From assembly GCA_945901795.1 (NCBI GenBank), contig CAMDLP010000018.1, positions 1-52,663 on the forward strand: a stretch of DNA of 52,663 nucleotides, read 5' to 3'. Source of the DNA: Akkermansia muciniphila. GTDB lineage: Bacteria > Verrucomicrobiota > Verrucomicrobiia > Verrucomicrobiales > Akkermansiaceae. Each line of letters begins with the position of its first letter. Within the stretch, counting starts at the first letter, position 1. Of the stretch, positions 1 through 8,229 are shown in pieces. Under the pieces are notes generated by a model that was not told the DNA's origin, made no database searches, and worked only from the letters and a program-made list of their open reading frames with translations. The translations under genes were made by a program, and so were the position numbers.

Positions 1-60
1 AAATTTTATGTTTTGGACAAGTTTAAGCCATCGAGAGCTTCAACGCATCCTTCGGAAGAC

Positions 61-855
61 ATGAAAAACTTGTGGATCACAACCGGAATTGCCAGCGCGA
101 CCCTGATCGGGTCCGCCGCCGCAGCCCGCTTGTCGGAGCGCTTGTCGAACGTCCATGAGAGCTTCCTCGAAGACCGCCGCGCGGTCCTGCCATCGCTCAG
201 TGATCCGTTCGGCGTGCCGGCGGTGGCGCGGGTGGTGGCGGAGCAGTCGCGGGATTCGTTCCGGGCGGCTTCCTCATGGAAGCGCAACGTGATCGCCACG
301 GTGTTCTGGGTGGGCGAGCTGCCGACCGAGAACAACCCGACTCCCAACACGATGAGTGCGTGGGATCCGAACTGGCAGGCGAATTTCGGCGGTTATGACC
401 AGCCCGACCGCCGCGAAGGCTACCTTCCCGCGGGGTTCATCCCCACGCTCAACCCGTTTTACATCGCCCTGCCTTACAACGACGTCGCCAAAGGCGGCGT
501 CCACCGGCCCGAGGCGTCGGAGGTGATTCCCTGGTTCTGGGAGAGCTACCGCGGCGACGGGATTTCCGTCTGCAAAGGCCGCTGGGTCGCCATTCACCAC
601 GAAGGAAAAGTCTGCTTCGCCCAGTGGGAGGATGTCGGCCCGTTCGAGGTCGACCACTGGCAATACGTTTTCGGCAAGGAATCGCCACGCCCCAACCGCA
701 ATCAAGCGGCGGGCATCGATCTGAGCCCCGCCGTCCGCGATTTCCTGAAACTCCGCAGCGGAGCCACCGTCGAGTGGCGCTTCGCGGACGACCAGGAAGT
801 GCCGCGGGGTCCATGGAAAAACTGGTCCCGCGAGCCTGCCCTGCCGCAGCGCTGA
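61..855 (+). CDS. exported conserved protein of unknown function
   Basis: 264 residues. ATG at 61 is chosen because GGAAG lies just upstream (52-56) and because translation from it begins with a signal-peptide-like stretch (KNLWITTGIASATLIGSAAA). The C-terminal half is the conserved part: NPFYIALPYND, two cysteines (SVCKGRW and VCFAQW), then AQWEDVGPF, YVFG, a proline-rich loop, AGIDLSPAVRDFL and a final VPRGPW. From memory this motif order occurs in a widespread family of exported bacterial proteins of unknown role, and the small beta-rich C-terminus could be a double-psi barrel like RlpA; that fold is my inference. No catalytic assignment is possible. It stands alone, about 290 bp before the pseudopilin operon. 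Confidence 0.75.
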   Translation: MKNLWITTGIASATLIGSAAAARLSERLSNVHESFLEDRRAVLPSLSDPFGVPAVARVVAEQSRDSFRAASSWKRNVIATVFWVGELPTENNPTPNTMSAWDPNWQANFGGYDQPDRREGYLPAGFIPTLNPFYIALPYNDVAKGGVHRPEASEVIPWFWESYRGDGISVCKGRWVAIHHEGKVCFAQWEDVGPFEVDHWQYVFGKESPRPNRNQAAGIDLSPAVRDFLKLRSGATVEWRFADDQEVPRGPWKNWSREPALPQR

Positions 856-1142
856 AAAAATCACCCCGCCTGACAACTGCTGTTCAACACCTAACCCCGA
901 TCCACGCGACCTCACCCGTCGTTTGAACCGGAACCACACCACTCTTTCTGAGTCGCTACCGTCCCAGTAGCGCCTCAGGCGACCCGGATCGGGATTCTGT
1001 CCCGAATCGGCTGGGTTCATCGAGAATCTCTCGCTGACCCCAGCCCTTGCCCGATCCAGGCCGCTCGTCTCTCAAATGCTGTCCCGCTTTTGAGGTCCCA
1101 GACGGAAGGGTTTTTCCAGACACCCAACCCTTACAACCAACC
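856..1142 (+). other. 287-bp intergenic leader with several short hairpins
   Basis: No gene is visible here. Short inverted repeats occur in series: CGGGA/TCCCG around 990-1005, GCTGGG/CCCAGC enclosing CGAGA/TCTCG around 1009-1050, and CTCAAA/TTTGAG around 1073-1096. They precede a gene that has no Shine-Dalgarno sequence. A structured 5' leader or a terminator for the previous gene are both possible. I recognise no known riboswitch. Confidence 0.3.
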
Positions 1143-1989
1143 ATGAAAACCAGCCAACTGGCTGCCGTCTCGGCAGCCGCCATTATTGTGAGCACTCTTG
1201 CGTCTTCCCGTTGCCTTGCGGCAACCATCCCATCCGTCCCCGTGGGCGTGATGTCGGCGCATCCCACCGTCGTGCAGACCGGCACCAAGCCCACCCTGAC
1301 CTGGAATATTCTTTATCCCAGCAAAGTAAGCGACGTGGCGTTTATCAGTCCTCCGGGAACCATCACTGTCACCCAGAGAAACATTTTCGTATCGGTGCAG
1401 CCGATCGGAACCGGAGTCACCGCATGTGATTCCACTCAAGATAAAGCTTCGCTCTACACCGAGGCCCGGATGAGCGTGAACGGCGGTGCATACAAGCAGA
1501 TTTTTTACGGCATCCAGTCGGATGTGGAGCCTGCCTTCTCGCTTTATGTCAAGAAGGCCTGGGCGAACGACACCAGACTTCGGCGGTCGCTATGTGAAAA
1601 ACGGTGCGTGGAGTCCTTTTTACACCACGAAAAGCTCGAATCTCCAGGTGGTGACCTTGGTCAACGGAGCCACTCCTCCGACCACCTTCCCCCTCTACCA
1701 GTCGGCAGGCCTGCAGAATTATCTGAAGCCCTATCTGGATTCCACCGGCAAGGTGAGCATCGGGCCGATGAGCGTCATCATCCTGATGGAGTTGGGGCAA
1801 ACCAACCGGAACATGAACTGCTTCGACCTCCAGGACCAGGCGCTGCTGGTCACCTTCAGCAAGCGGCATCCCAACAACGGTCACGGCAACAACCTCGATG
1901 GCGTCGATGTGTCCAACCCCGGACAAGGCTCCGGCGGACCGAATGGCGCGGTCGATCTCTCCGGCGGCGTGGATGACGAAATCCGCTAA
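1143..1989 (+). pseudogene. exported protein of pseudopilin operon, frameshifted
   Basis: The reading frame opens at ATG 1143 with a clear signal peptide (MKTSQLAAVSAAAIIVST, cleavage near LAATIP). It runs to about codon 143 (KKAWAND), after which the original frame degenerates into Arg/Pro/His-rich shadow sequence. The adjacent +1 frame takes over at PDFGGRYVKNG and continues sensibly to TAA at 1987-1989. A one-base insertion (or two-base loss) between about 1566 and 1575 explains this. The joined product would be about 280 residues with a Ser/Thr/Gly-rich, probably beta-structured body. I do not recognise the family. It is the first gene of a run of exported proteins leading into prepilins, so a role in that surface system is likely. 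Mutation and sequencing error are equally possible. Confidence 0.65.
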
Positions 1990-2011
1990 ATTCCAAAGCC
2001 CTCTCACCCTT

Positions 2012-2548
2012 ATGAAATCCCTGATCGTCCTATCCCTGTTCGGCGCCTTGTCCGCCGCCACCGCCCGCGCCCGCGCCGAGATGCGCGATGCGGCGACCCA
2101 CGAGGAGCTCGCCCTGCAGTATCGCAAGATCTCGCAGGAAGACCCGACGCGCAAGCTGGCCGTCGCCAAGGGTCCCGATCCATCGACCGCTAATCCCATG
2201 AAAAGCCTGCTCGGCGACTCGGAGGTCCTGTGTTTCAACGGGATGGTGACCCTGGTGCCCAAGCGGGCGGTTTTGCAAATCCCCAAAAACATGGCGGAAC
2301 GGCTCAAGTATCAGCCCGGCGCGAAACTCCTGAGCTGGGCGGAATTCTACGCGCTCAACCGCGGCTGGATCACCACCGTGGAGGTTTCCCGGGTCCAGGC
2401 CGCGGGCAACAGCCCGATGGCCGAGGTGACCCAGAAGCAGATTTCAAAATCCGCCAACCTGATCGTCGCGACCTATCAATCCGGACCGATCTCGGTCCTG
2501 CCGCTCAAGATTCCCGTTGAAAACACCCCGAAAGCCCCACAATCATGA
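2012..2548 (+). CDS. small exported protein of pseudopilin operon
   Basis: 178 residues starting at ATG 2012, 22 bp after the previous gene and without a Shine-Dalgarno motif. The N-terminus is a signal peptide (MKSLIVLSLFGALSAATARARA). The mature part is mixed alpha/beta with no recognised domain. It contains a helical region (THEELALQYRKISQED) and a strand-rich region (EVLCFNGMVTLVPKRAVLQIP). Its stop overlaps the ATG of the following gene (ATGA at 2545-2548), so the two are probably translationally coupled. Family unknown to me; its place in the operon suggests a periplasmic accessory of the pseudopilin machine. Confidence 0.7.
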   Translation: MKSLIVLSLFGALSAATARARAEMRDAATHEELALQYRKISQEDPTRKLAVAKGPDPSTANPMKSLLGDSEVLCFNGMVTLVPKRAVLQIPKNMAERLKYQPGAKLLSWAEFYALNRGWITTVEVSRVQAAGNSPMAEVTQKQISKSANLIVATYQSGPISVLPLKIPVENTPKAPQS

Positions 2549-3582
2549 AAACTCTGCCACTCTACATCGCCTCTGCATTGCTCCTTTGCGGGGCGGCAGC
2601 CACGGCTCAAACCGTGACCTACGTCAACTACATCCGCCAGTTCCAGATGCCCGAAGGCATCACCTGGGATGCCTCAGATACCGTGGCGGACAACGGTTCG
2701 AAGCTCTCCGCCCTCGAGATCAATCCCGGCGGCGCGCGCTTCGAGCTGTGGACCATGAAATCCTCGTCGGCGACCGGTCTCACGGAATACCCGCTCGAAA
2801 GCTGTTACGTGGGAACCTACATTCCCATCGCGCAGGTGGAGATCCGCTCGCAAGATACTTCCTCCTCGATCGTGAGAACGCGGGCGGACCGCCCGTTCTA
2901 CGTCGATATCACCCTAGCCGGACTGCTCAACGGCGCGACCGACCCCGAGCCTTCCAAGAGCGTCAAGTTCCTCCGCCACGTGCAATCGTATGGCGTCGGA
3001 GGAACCGGGGTGGGGATCGACCGGAGCCAGGCCACGTTACTGAGCCAGTCGTCGATCACGACCAACGGCACTCAGACCCTGACCTACGCGCTCACCTCGA
3101 TTCCCGGAGCCAACCGCTCGAAGATCCGCGGAGAGGAGCGATTCTCGGTGTTCTCGCTCGAAGATTACCAATCCCCCGAGTCTCAAATCGCCTCCCAGTT
3201 CATTCAGGTCTGGCCGGTCGCCGACGGCTCGATCTCCGGCATTGCCAACAACCAGTCGATCAAGTTCACGCTGCCTGCGATGACTCTGGCCTACAACGAC
3301 CTGTATCCGTTTTCCACGACGTATGCCCAGGTTTACAAAGGCAATCCGGTGCTCGGAACGACCGGAGAAATCGTGCCGGGGTCCGCCTTGGTGATCAACG
3401 ATTCAATTCCCTCCAGCCGGGTGCTTTCCCTGACCAATTATGACAGCGTCTTCACCAGTGACGGCCGCTGGACGATGGAAATCGTCACGGTCACCCCGTT
3501 CGGAACCGATCGCCTGGCTTACGTGAGTTTCGACCTGGACCGCACCATCAACATGAACACCACCGTCACCACCATCGAGTGA
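2545..3582 (+). CDS. exported beta-rich protein of pseudopilin operon
   Basis: 345 residues. The start codon overlaps the upstream stop (ATGA). The signal peptide is MKTLPLYIASALLLCGAAATAQ, with likely cleavage after ATA. The mature chain is Ser/Thr/Asn-rich, low in lysine and full of alternating hydrophobic residues, which fits a beta-sandwich or fibrous surface protein; no catalytic motif is visible. Residues near the end (RTINMNTTVTTIE) are typical of a short terminal strand. It stops 2 bp before the convergent gene that ends at 3584. Function unknown; the inferred role is an exported partner or substrate of the prepilin-like proteins encoded downstream. Confidence 0.7.
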   Translation: MKTLPLYIASALLLCGAAATAQTVTYVNYIRQFQMPEGITWDASDTVADNGSKLSALEINPGGARFELWTMKSSSATGLTEYPLESCYVGTYIPIAQVEIRSQDTSSSIVRTRADRPFYVDITLAGLLNGATDPEPSKSVKFLRHVQSYGVGGTGVGIDRSQATLLSQSSITTNGTQTLTYALTSIPGANRSKIRGEERFSVFSLEDYQSPESQIASQFIQVWPVADGSISGIANNQSIKFTLPAMTLAYNDLYPFSTTYAQVYKGNPVLGTTGEIVPGSALVINDSIPSSRVLSLTNYDSVFTSDGRWTMEIVTVTPFGTDRLAYVSFDLDRTINMNTTVTTIE

Positions 3583-3583
3583 G

Positions 3584-4180
3584 TCACGGCGCTTTCAACG
3601 CCTTCAGCAACTCGTTCCTGAAGTTGTCATTCCGATAGATCAGGGAGAATCTCGCCTCCTTGGATTTCCGCAATAGATCCTCCACCTCGGTGAAAGCCAG
3701 CAGGAGGAACAAGCCCTTCACCGGCTCCCGATGAAACGATTGAGTCCGCGTCACGAACTGGTCCGCCACCTTCCTTTGCTGTTGGTTGGTCAGCAGCGCG
3801 CCGTGCTCGGTGGCGACTTGCTTGCGCAAGGCGTCGAACCGCGACTCCATCAGATCCGCGGAGGCCTCCGGATCGAAGTAGTGGACGGTCAGCTCGTAAA
3901 GCTTGCCGGTGAGGAAGCGCCCCTCCACGGCCGCCGCCTGGGTTTCGGGCAAAAACCCCTTTTTCGGCTCGATTTTCACCACCCGCATTGCGGGTTGATC
4001 TCCGGGCAGGGAAATGGTGATATCCAGCGAATGTCGAGTTGCCCAAGCAATCAGTTTTTCCGGAGAATCGCCCCAGCGCAGTCCGTAGGGCGGCTCCAGC
4101 ACAGCTTGCGCCATCGCCTGTCCGGCGGCCAGCCAGAGAATGCCGGTGCCGAATGCCCATCTGCGGAAACGCCTGCCCAT
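3584..4180 (-). CDS. exported protein of unknown function
   Basis: 198 residues read on the minus strand, from a CAT at 4178-4180. The N-terminus is a signal peptide with an Arg-rich n-region (MGRRFRRWAFGTGILWLAAG, cleavage near AMAQA). The mature part begins LEPPYGLRWGDSPEKLIAW. That resembles the opening of several small periplasmic proteins in which an amphipathic 'WGxSxxE' helix follows a strand, but I cannot name the family. It is the only gene opposing the surrounding pseudopilin operon and separates the exported-protein genes from the prepilin genes. Its start codon almost touches the start region of the downstream plus-strand prepilin, so both would need promoters in a very short interval. 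Confidence 0.65.
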   Translation of the reverse strand: MGRRFRRWAFGTGILWLAAGQAMAQAVLEPPYGLRWGDSPEKLIAWATRHSLDITISLPGDQPAMRVVKIEPKKGFLPETQAAAVEGRFLTGKLYELTVHYFDPEASADLMESRFDALRKQVATEHGALLTNQQQRKVADQFVTRTQSFHREPVKGLFLLLAFTEVEDLLRKSKEARFSLIYRNDNFRNELLKALKAP

Positions 4181-4198
4181 GGCGGGAGTTTTAGGAGT

Positions 4199-4681
4199 TT
4201 CCGCCCGCTCCGCAAGGCGCGATCACTCCGCAGCGGCTTTGTTTTGATCGAGGCGATGATGTCGCTCTCCGTTCTCACGGTGCTGGGGCTGGTCCTGCTC
4301 AAGCTTTCGCTCAACATCCTCTCGCCGCGCCAATGGATGCTCCGCCAAACGGTGACGGACGCCTACATGAGCTACGAGCGGTCTTACGCCGAGCGCATCC
4401 CCTTCGAAAACCTGCTGGCCAACGACTCGCCCTGGCCCGTCTATCCGGCGACTTCCACCACGGCGGTCGCGATCGGCCGTCTTCCCGGCGGCACCCCGCT
4501 CATCGGAACGGTGGTGCGGACCCGCATCCCTGACACGGGGAACTACCCGATCGATGGCGGCAGCGGCACCGTGGCGACCAACCCGGCGGCCATGAAAGTC
4601 TGGAAAGCCCAAAGCGTGCTAACTTACACCGTCGGCTCCAAGCCCTACTGGAAATCCCGAACCGTCCTGCGCTCCCAATGA
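4199..4681 (+). CDS. prepilin-like protein, start codon unclear
   Basis: The open frame gives a basic leader (RPLRKARSLRSG) followed by the prepilin motif GFVLIE and a hydrophobic helix (AMMSLSVLTVLGLVLLKLSL), then a globular part of about 130 residues. Gly at -1, Phe at +1 and Glu at +5 fit processing by a type IV prepilin peptidase. A perfect AGGAG lies at 4193-4197, but no ATG, GTG or TTG follows it in frame before the motif. The nearest in-frame candidate is TTG at 4106, inside the divergent gene; ATG 4179 is in another frame and would need one added base. The 5' coordinate given is therefore approximate. The stop overlaps the next ATG (ATGA at 4678-4681). Confidence 0.65.
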   Translation, partial: FRPLRKARSLRSGFVLIEAMMSLSVLTVLGLVLLKLSLNILSPRQWMLRQTVTDAYMSYERSYAERIPFENLLANDSPWPVYPATSTTAVAIGRLPGGTPLIGTVVRTRIPDTGNYPIDGGSGTVATNPAAMKVWKAQSVLTYTVGSKPYWKSRTVLRSQ

Positions 4682-5208
4682 AACCCCGTCTTTCACGCAT
4701 GCGCCGGGGCTTCACCCTGATCGAATTGTCGATCGCTATGATGCTGGGCATGGCGACCGGTGCGATGCTGCTCGCCTTGTTCAACCAGCAGCTCGCCTTC
4801 CTGAAACTCTACAAGTCCCAGAACTTCCTGACCGACCAGGCACCGATCATCAGCATGTATGTGAACCGCTTGGTGGGGAAAGCCGACCGCTTCCGGCTGC
4901 ATGACACGGTGGCGGACGCACTTTCCGGAGTCAACGCCCGCCTCACCGCCTCGCCGGTGGTGGTGCTGAACTTCCGGCAGCCGGACGGGGCGATGCGCGC
5001 GACCATTCTCTCGTTTGAAAACCGCGGCTCCGGCTACGCGCTCTATCATTACCTCGTCCCCGTCACCGGGGTGCTCGGCGAACCCCAATGGGCGGTTAGC
5101 AAGTCGCCGACAAACGTCACCTTCGCGATGATCAACGGGATTCTCCGAATGACCCTCAGCGGGCCTAACGGCGAGGAAATCACCTACTCAGGAACCATGC
5201 AGCAATGA
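4678..5208 (+). CDS. prepilin-like protein (minor pseudopilin)
   Basis: 176 residues. A short basic leader (MKPRLSRMRRG) is followed by FTLIELSIAMMLGMATGAML, the classic type IV pilin/pseudopilin N-terminus with Glu at +5. The signal after cleavage doubles as the membrane helix and assembly helix. The C-terminal part has a beta-rich pattern (SPVVVLNFRQPDGAMRATIL; LRMTLSGPNGEEITYSG), as in minor pseudopilins such as GspJ. It is coupled at both ends by ATGA overlaps (4678 and 5205). By family it should be inserted in the inner membrane and assembled into a pilus-like fibre; which fibre, and for what purpose, is not shown by the sequence. Confidence 0.8.
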   Translation: MKPRLSRMRRGFTLIELSIAMMLGMATGAMLLALFNQQLAFLKLYKSQNFLTDQAPIISMYVNRLVGKADRFRLHDTVADALSGVNARLTASPVVVLNFRQPDGAMRATILSFENRGSGYALYHYLVPVTGVLGEPQWAVSKSPTNVTFAMINGILRMTLSGPNGEEITYSGTMQQ

Positions 5209-7475
5209 AAACCTCTCCTTCACGCCGGCGGAAATCCGGCTATGTCTCGTTCCTCATGGTCCTCTCCACCGGGGCCATCCTCTCGCTGCTGAGCATCTAT
5301 GCCTACCGCAGCGCCATGGCCGCCCACGCGGTCACCTCCCAGGTCCAGCTGCGGGTCGATTACAGCGAGAAGGAGGAGGCCATCCTGCGCTCGATCGTCG
5401 CGATCACGCCGAACCGCGCGATCCGCGCGATGCAGTCGGGATCGGACGTGGCGGGAGTTAGAACGGCTCTGCGATGGAAGGGGATCTTCACCGAATCGCT
5501 CGACCTGGCCAACGCGAGGACGTCCATTTCCAGCAACCTCGTCACCTCGCTCAACCTCGGCGCCGCCATCAAGGGCAACTCCGGGGATTCCGCGCTCACC
5601 GCACCGGACCGGATCTTCAGCCAGATTGCTGGGGTGAATGACGGCCTCGACACCAGCTACGCCTCGGCGGGTATCAACCGCAGTCTCGGTGTCGGATTTC
5701 CCGTGCCGCTCACCACCACGGATGCGACCGTGATCGACCGGGACCGGTCCTATCCGATCATTTCCCGCGACAAACGCTATGGCTCCCTCGCCCAAACCGG
5801 CGTCGCGCTTCCGGTGACGACTTATCCGGATTTCAACCTTTTGAAATACCCGGAGATCAACTTCGGCTACGCCAAGCCGGGCGACTTGTTCGTCGCCAAA
5901 CGGAACTGGTGGGCCTTTGAGATGGATGTGGCCGACCACGACGACGACAAGACCGCGCTCGCCCACCGGCGGCGGCAGTTCGTGCTCTCGATTTATGAAA
6001 TCCCCTCGCAGTTGGCCATCTCCGCATCCTCCTTCATGTCCCTCGGCCAATACGCCTCGGGCAGCGCCTGGCAGAATGTCACCATCGACGGCGGCGTCTT
6101 CGCCGCAAAAGCCGAGGTGCTCGGCACCACCGCGATCAACGCGCTCGCAAGCCGACGGGGAATGACCTTGTCCAGCGGCACCACCGTCGGTGGACAAAGC
6201 TTCACGAACAGCCCATTCGCGCCCGGAGTCCGCGAGTCCTATCAGGTCACGTCGGGCGCTTTTTTCCCGGTGTCCCTCGCCTCCGAAAGCGGCCGTTCCG
6301 CCTTTGTCCCGATCAACCGCGGCAAGCTTTTTTTTGATCGGTTTGATGATACTGTTACCAATGGAGATGGGATTGGTGAAGAAGATGGCTCGCTGAGGTA
6401 TTCCAACAACGTTACCGAATCCAACGTATTGTCCACCACCAGCTGGAACAACTACTCCATTGGCGCGATGCAATGCGCGATGCAACTGGACATCACAGGG
6501 GTTGCGAGTTCCACCGATCCGACGCCGACGATGCTGCGGTTCTCATACTTTCAGACCAACGGCACCCGCGCCTCCGTGAACATCCCGCTCACCAATGCCA
6601 CCCAGACGACCCTGCCGGCCGGTTACGTCAAGGTCTGCGATGAAAACCAAAGCTACACCTTCGCGTCCCCGGTGGACGTGGCTTACGGAGTGAGCGGTGG
6701 TTTCACCTTCCGCCAGAACCTATCCGGGACGATCGCTTTTAATAACAATACCTTTGGCGACCCCAAGGTGGGAGCTTTCAAGGCCGGCTACTGGCGGCCG
6801 CGGGGTCCCACGGAAATCAAAACCCTCGCCAGCGGGCAGAGGTGCCTCACCGTCTATCCGGAGCGCATCCCCGTCTTGCTCGCGGCGATGAACGCCGCCA
6901 GTCCGGCGATCAACAACTCGCTGGTCGTCAACGTGGACTATTCCTCGAGCGGGCTCAACAACGCCGCCAAATACAAACCATACATTCCTTGCACCGACAC
7001 CGACTACGGCGTGATTCTCAGGGAGTGTGCGGGCGGCACGCTGTTCACCAAAGGCTTCTCGCTGGTCACCAACCTGCGGCTCTACATCGGCGACGATTTC
7101 AACACCACCGCGATGGCCGCGCCCTCCGGCTACATCCCGCCCGTCACGGCCGCCAACCCCACCGGCAGTTATTTCCCGCCATGCTCGTTGTTCTCCCCTG
7201 AGAAGCGCTACGGCGTCGATGTGAATCCCTTCGCGGTCGATCTCCGCGGCCAGGTCGGATCGCTCGCCAAGGTGGACAGGGTCAAAACCTCGAACAACCC
7301 GACCGCGGTGGTCCGCCCTCTGGATTCGAAAAATCTCAGCGGCATCGCCATCGATCCCAGCCAGATCACCGTCAACCTGAGCCCGATCACCCACCCGGCG
7401 CAACTCCCGCCGATCACGATGATGAACTGGCTGATCGTCCTCGAAGAGCGACGCAAGGAATTCGTCAGCTACTGA
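5205..7475 (+). CDS. large PilX/GspK-like pseudopilin-associated protein
   Basis: 756 residues, starting in an ATGA overlap. The N-terminus (MKTSPSRRRKSGYVSFLMVL, then STGAILSLLSIYAYRSAMAA) resembles a prepilin leader and helix. It has Tyr after the presumed cleavage glycine and no Glu at +5. GspK-type tip pseudopilins also lack that Glu and are also the largest of their set, so a tip-like role is a reasonable inference. The rest is a long Asn/Thr/Ser-rich extracytoplasmic region without recognised domains. Around 6325-6430 the sequence is noticeably more A+T-rich, including a run of eight T at 6329-6336. It may be a counterpart of the 'cassette protein A' family, but I cannot confirm this. 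It ends 3 bp from the convergent zinc-ribbon gene. Confidence 0.7.
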   Translation: MKTSPSRRRKSGYVSFLMVLSTGAILSLLSIYAYRSAMAAHAVTSQVQLRVDYSEKEEAILRSIVAITPNRAIRAMQSGSDVAGVRTALRWKGIFTESLDLANARTSISSNLVTSLNLGAAIKGNSGDSALTAPDRIFSQIAGVNDGLDTSYASAGINRSLGVGFPVPLTTTDATVIDRDRSYPIISRDKRYGSLAQTGVALPVTTYPDFNLLKYPEINFGYAKPGDLFVAKRNWWAFEMDVADHDDDKTALAHRRRQFVLSIYEIPSQLAISASSFMSLGQYASGSAWQNVTIDGGVFAAKAEVLGTTAINALASRRGMTLSSGTTVGGQSFTNSPFAPGVRESYQVTSGAFFPVSLASESGRSAFVPINRGKLFFDRFDDTVTNGDGIGEEDGSLRYSNNVTESNVLSTTSWNNYSIGAMQCAMQLDITGVASSTDPTPTMLRFSYFQTNGTRASVNIPLTNATQTTLPAGYVKVCDENQSYTFASPVDVAYGVSGGFTFRQNLSGTIAFNNNTFGDPKVGAFKAGYWRPRGPTEIKTLASGQRCLTVYPERIPVLLAAMNAASPAINNSLVVNVDYSSSGLNNAAKYKPYIPCTDTDYGVILRECAGGTLFTKGFSLVTNLRLYIGDDFNTTAMAAPSGYIPPVTAANPTGSYFPPCSLFSPEKRYGVDVNPFAVDLRGQVGSLAKVDRVKTSNNPTAVVRPLDSKNLSGIAIDPSQITVNLSPITHPAQLPPITMMNWLIVLEERRKEFVSY

Positions 7476-7478
7476 GCC

Positions 7479-8183
7479 TCACTCCTCGACGTAAAGAATC
7501 CGCCCGCAATCCTCGCACTGGGCGATTTCCTTGCCAGTCTGCACCTTCATCACCGTGGAGGCGATGAGCTTCATGTGGCAGCCCTCGCACTTGCCGTCGC
7601 GCAGTGGCGCGATCGCCAGACCGTCCTTGGTTTTCATGAGCCTGTTATAAAGCGGGATGACGCTCTCGGGCACGTTGGCCAGCAGCTTCTCGCGCTCGGC
7701 GAGGATTTCGAGGCGGTCCGCCTCCATCCGCGCGTGGCGCGTGGCGATCGAGGCGAGGTCTTCATCCACCAGCTTGCGGGTGTGGGCGAGCGCGGTTTCC
7801 GCCGCTTTCTGGGCGGCGCGCAGTCCATCCACCTCGTCCATCGCTTCGAGTTCGGTGGTTTCGAAAGCGTCCAGGTCCTTCTCGTAGCGCGTGATTTCAT
7901 GGCCGAGCGCCACGAACTCCTCGTTCTTGCGGGTTTCGAACTGCTGCAATTTCAGCCGCTTGATCGTCGTGCGCCGGGTCTCGGCATCGAGCTCGATTTT
8001 TTTCACCCGCAGCTCGCAGTCGAGCAGCGCGTGGTGGGCTTTCGCCACGGCGGCCTCGTCGCCCGCCAGTTTCGCCCTCGCCCGGGCCTCATCTTGGGGG
8101 AGTTTGGCCAGATCCTTGGCCAAGGCCAAAAGGCGGCGGTCACGGTCTTGGAGAATCAACAGCGCGCGAACTTCATCTTGCAT
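7479..8183 (-). CDS. coiled-coil protein with C4 zinc ribbon
   Basis: 234 residues. Almost the whole chain up to about 190 is a charged coiled coil, rich in Ala, Glu, Lys and Arg, that starts MQDEVRALLILQDRDRRLLA. It ends in a C4 zinc ribbon, CEGC with 20 residues to CEDC. This layout is that of the zf-RING_7 (DUF164/COG1579) family. These proteins are widespread and proposed to bind nucleic acid, but their molecular role is poorly defined. Length is normal for the family. It is transcribed divergently from the deaminase gene, with 46 bp between the two starts. Confidence 0.85.
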   Translation of the reverse strand: MQDEVRALLILQDRDRRLLALAKDLAKLPQDEARARAKLAGDEAAVAKAHHALLDCELRVKKIELDAETRRTTIKRLKLQQFETRKNEEFVALGHEITRYEKDLDAFETTELEAMDEVDGLRAAQKAAETALAHTRKLVDEDLASIATRHARMEADRLEILAEREKLLANVPESVIPLYNRLMKTKDGLAIAPLRDGKCEGCHMKLIASTVMKVQTGKEIAQCEDCGRILYVEE

Positions 8184-8229
8184 GCGCGTTGGGTAAACCG
8201 CCCGGCCCGCATCGGCAAGGATTACTAAG

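Noticed and set aside
5220-6485. 421-codon open frame on the minus strand
   Set aside because: It lies wholly inside the GspK-like gene, is Gly/Arg/Val-rich and shows no motif; long antisense frames are expected in GC-rich coding DNA.
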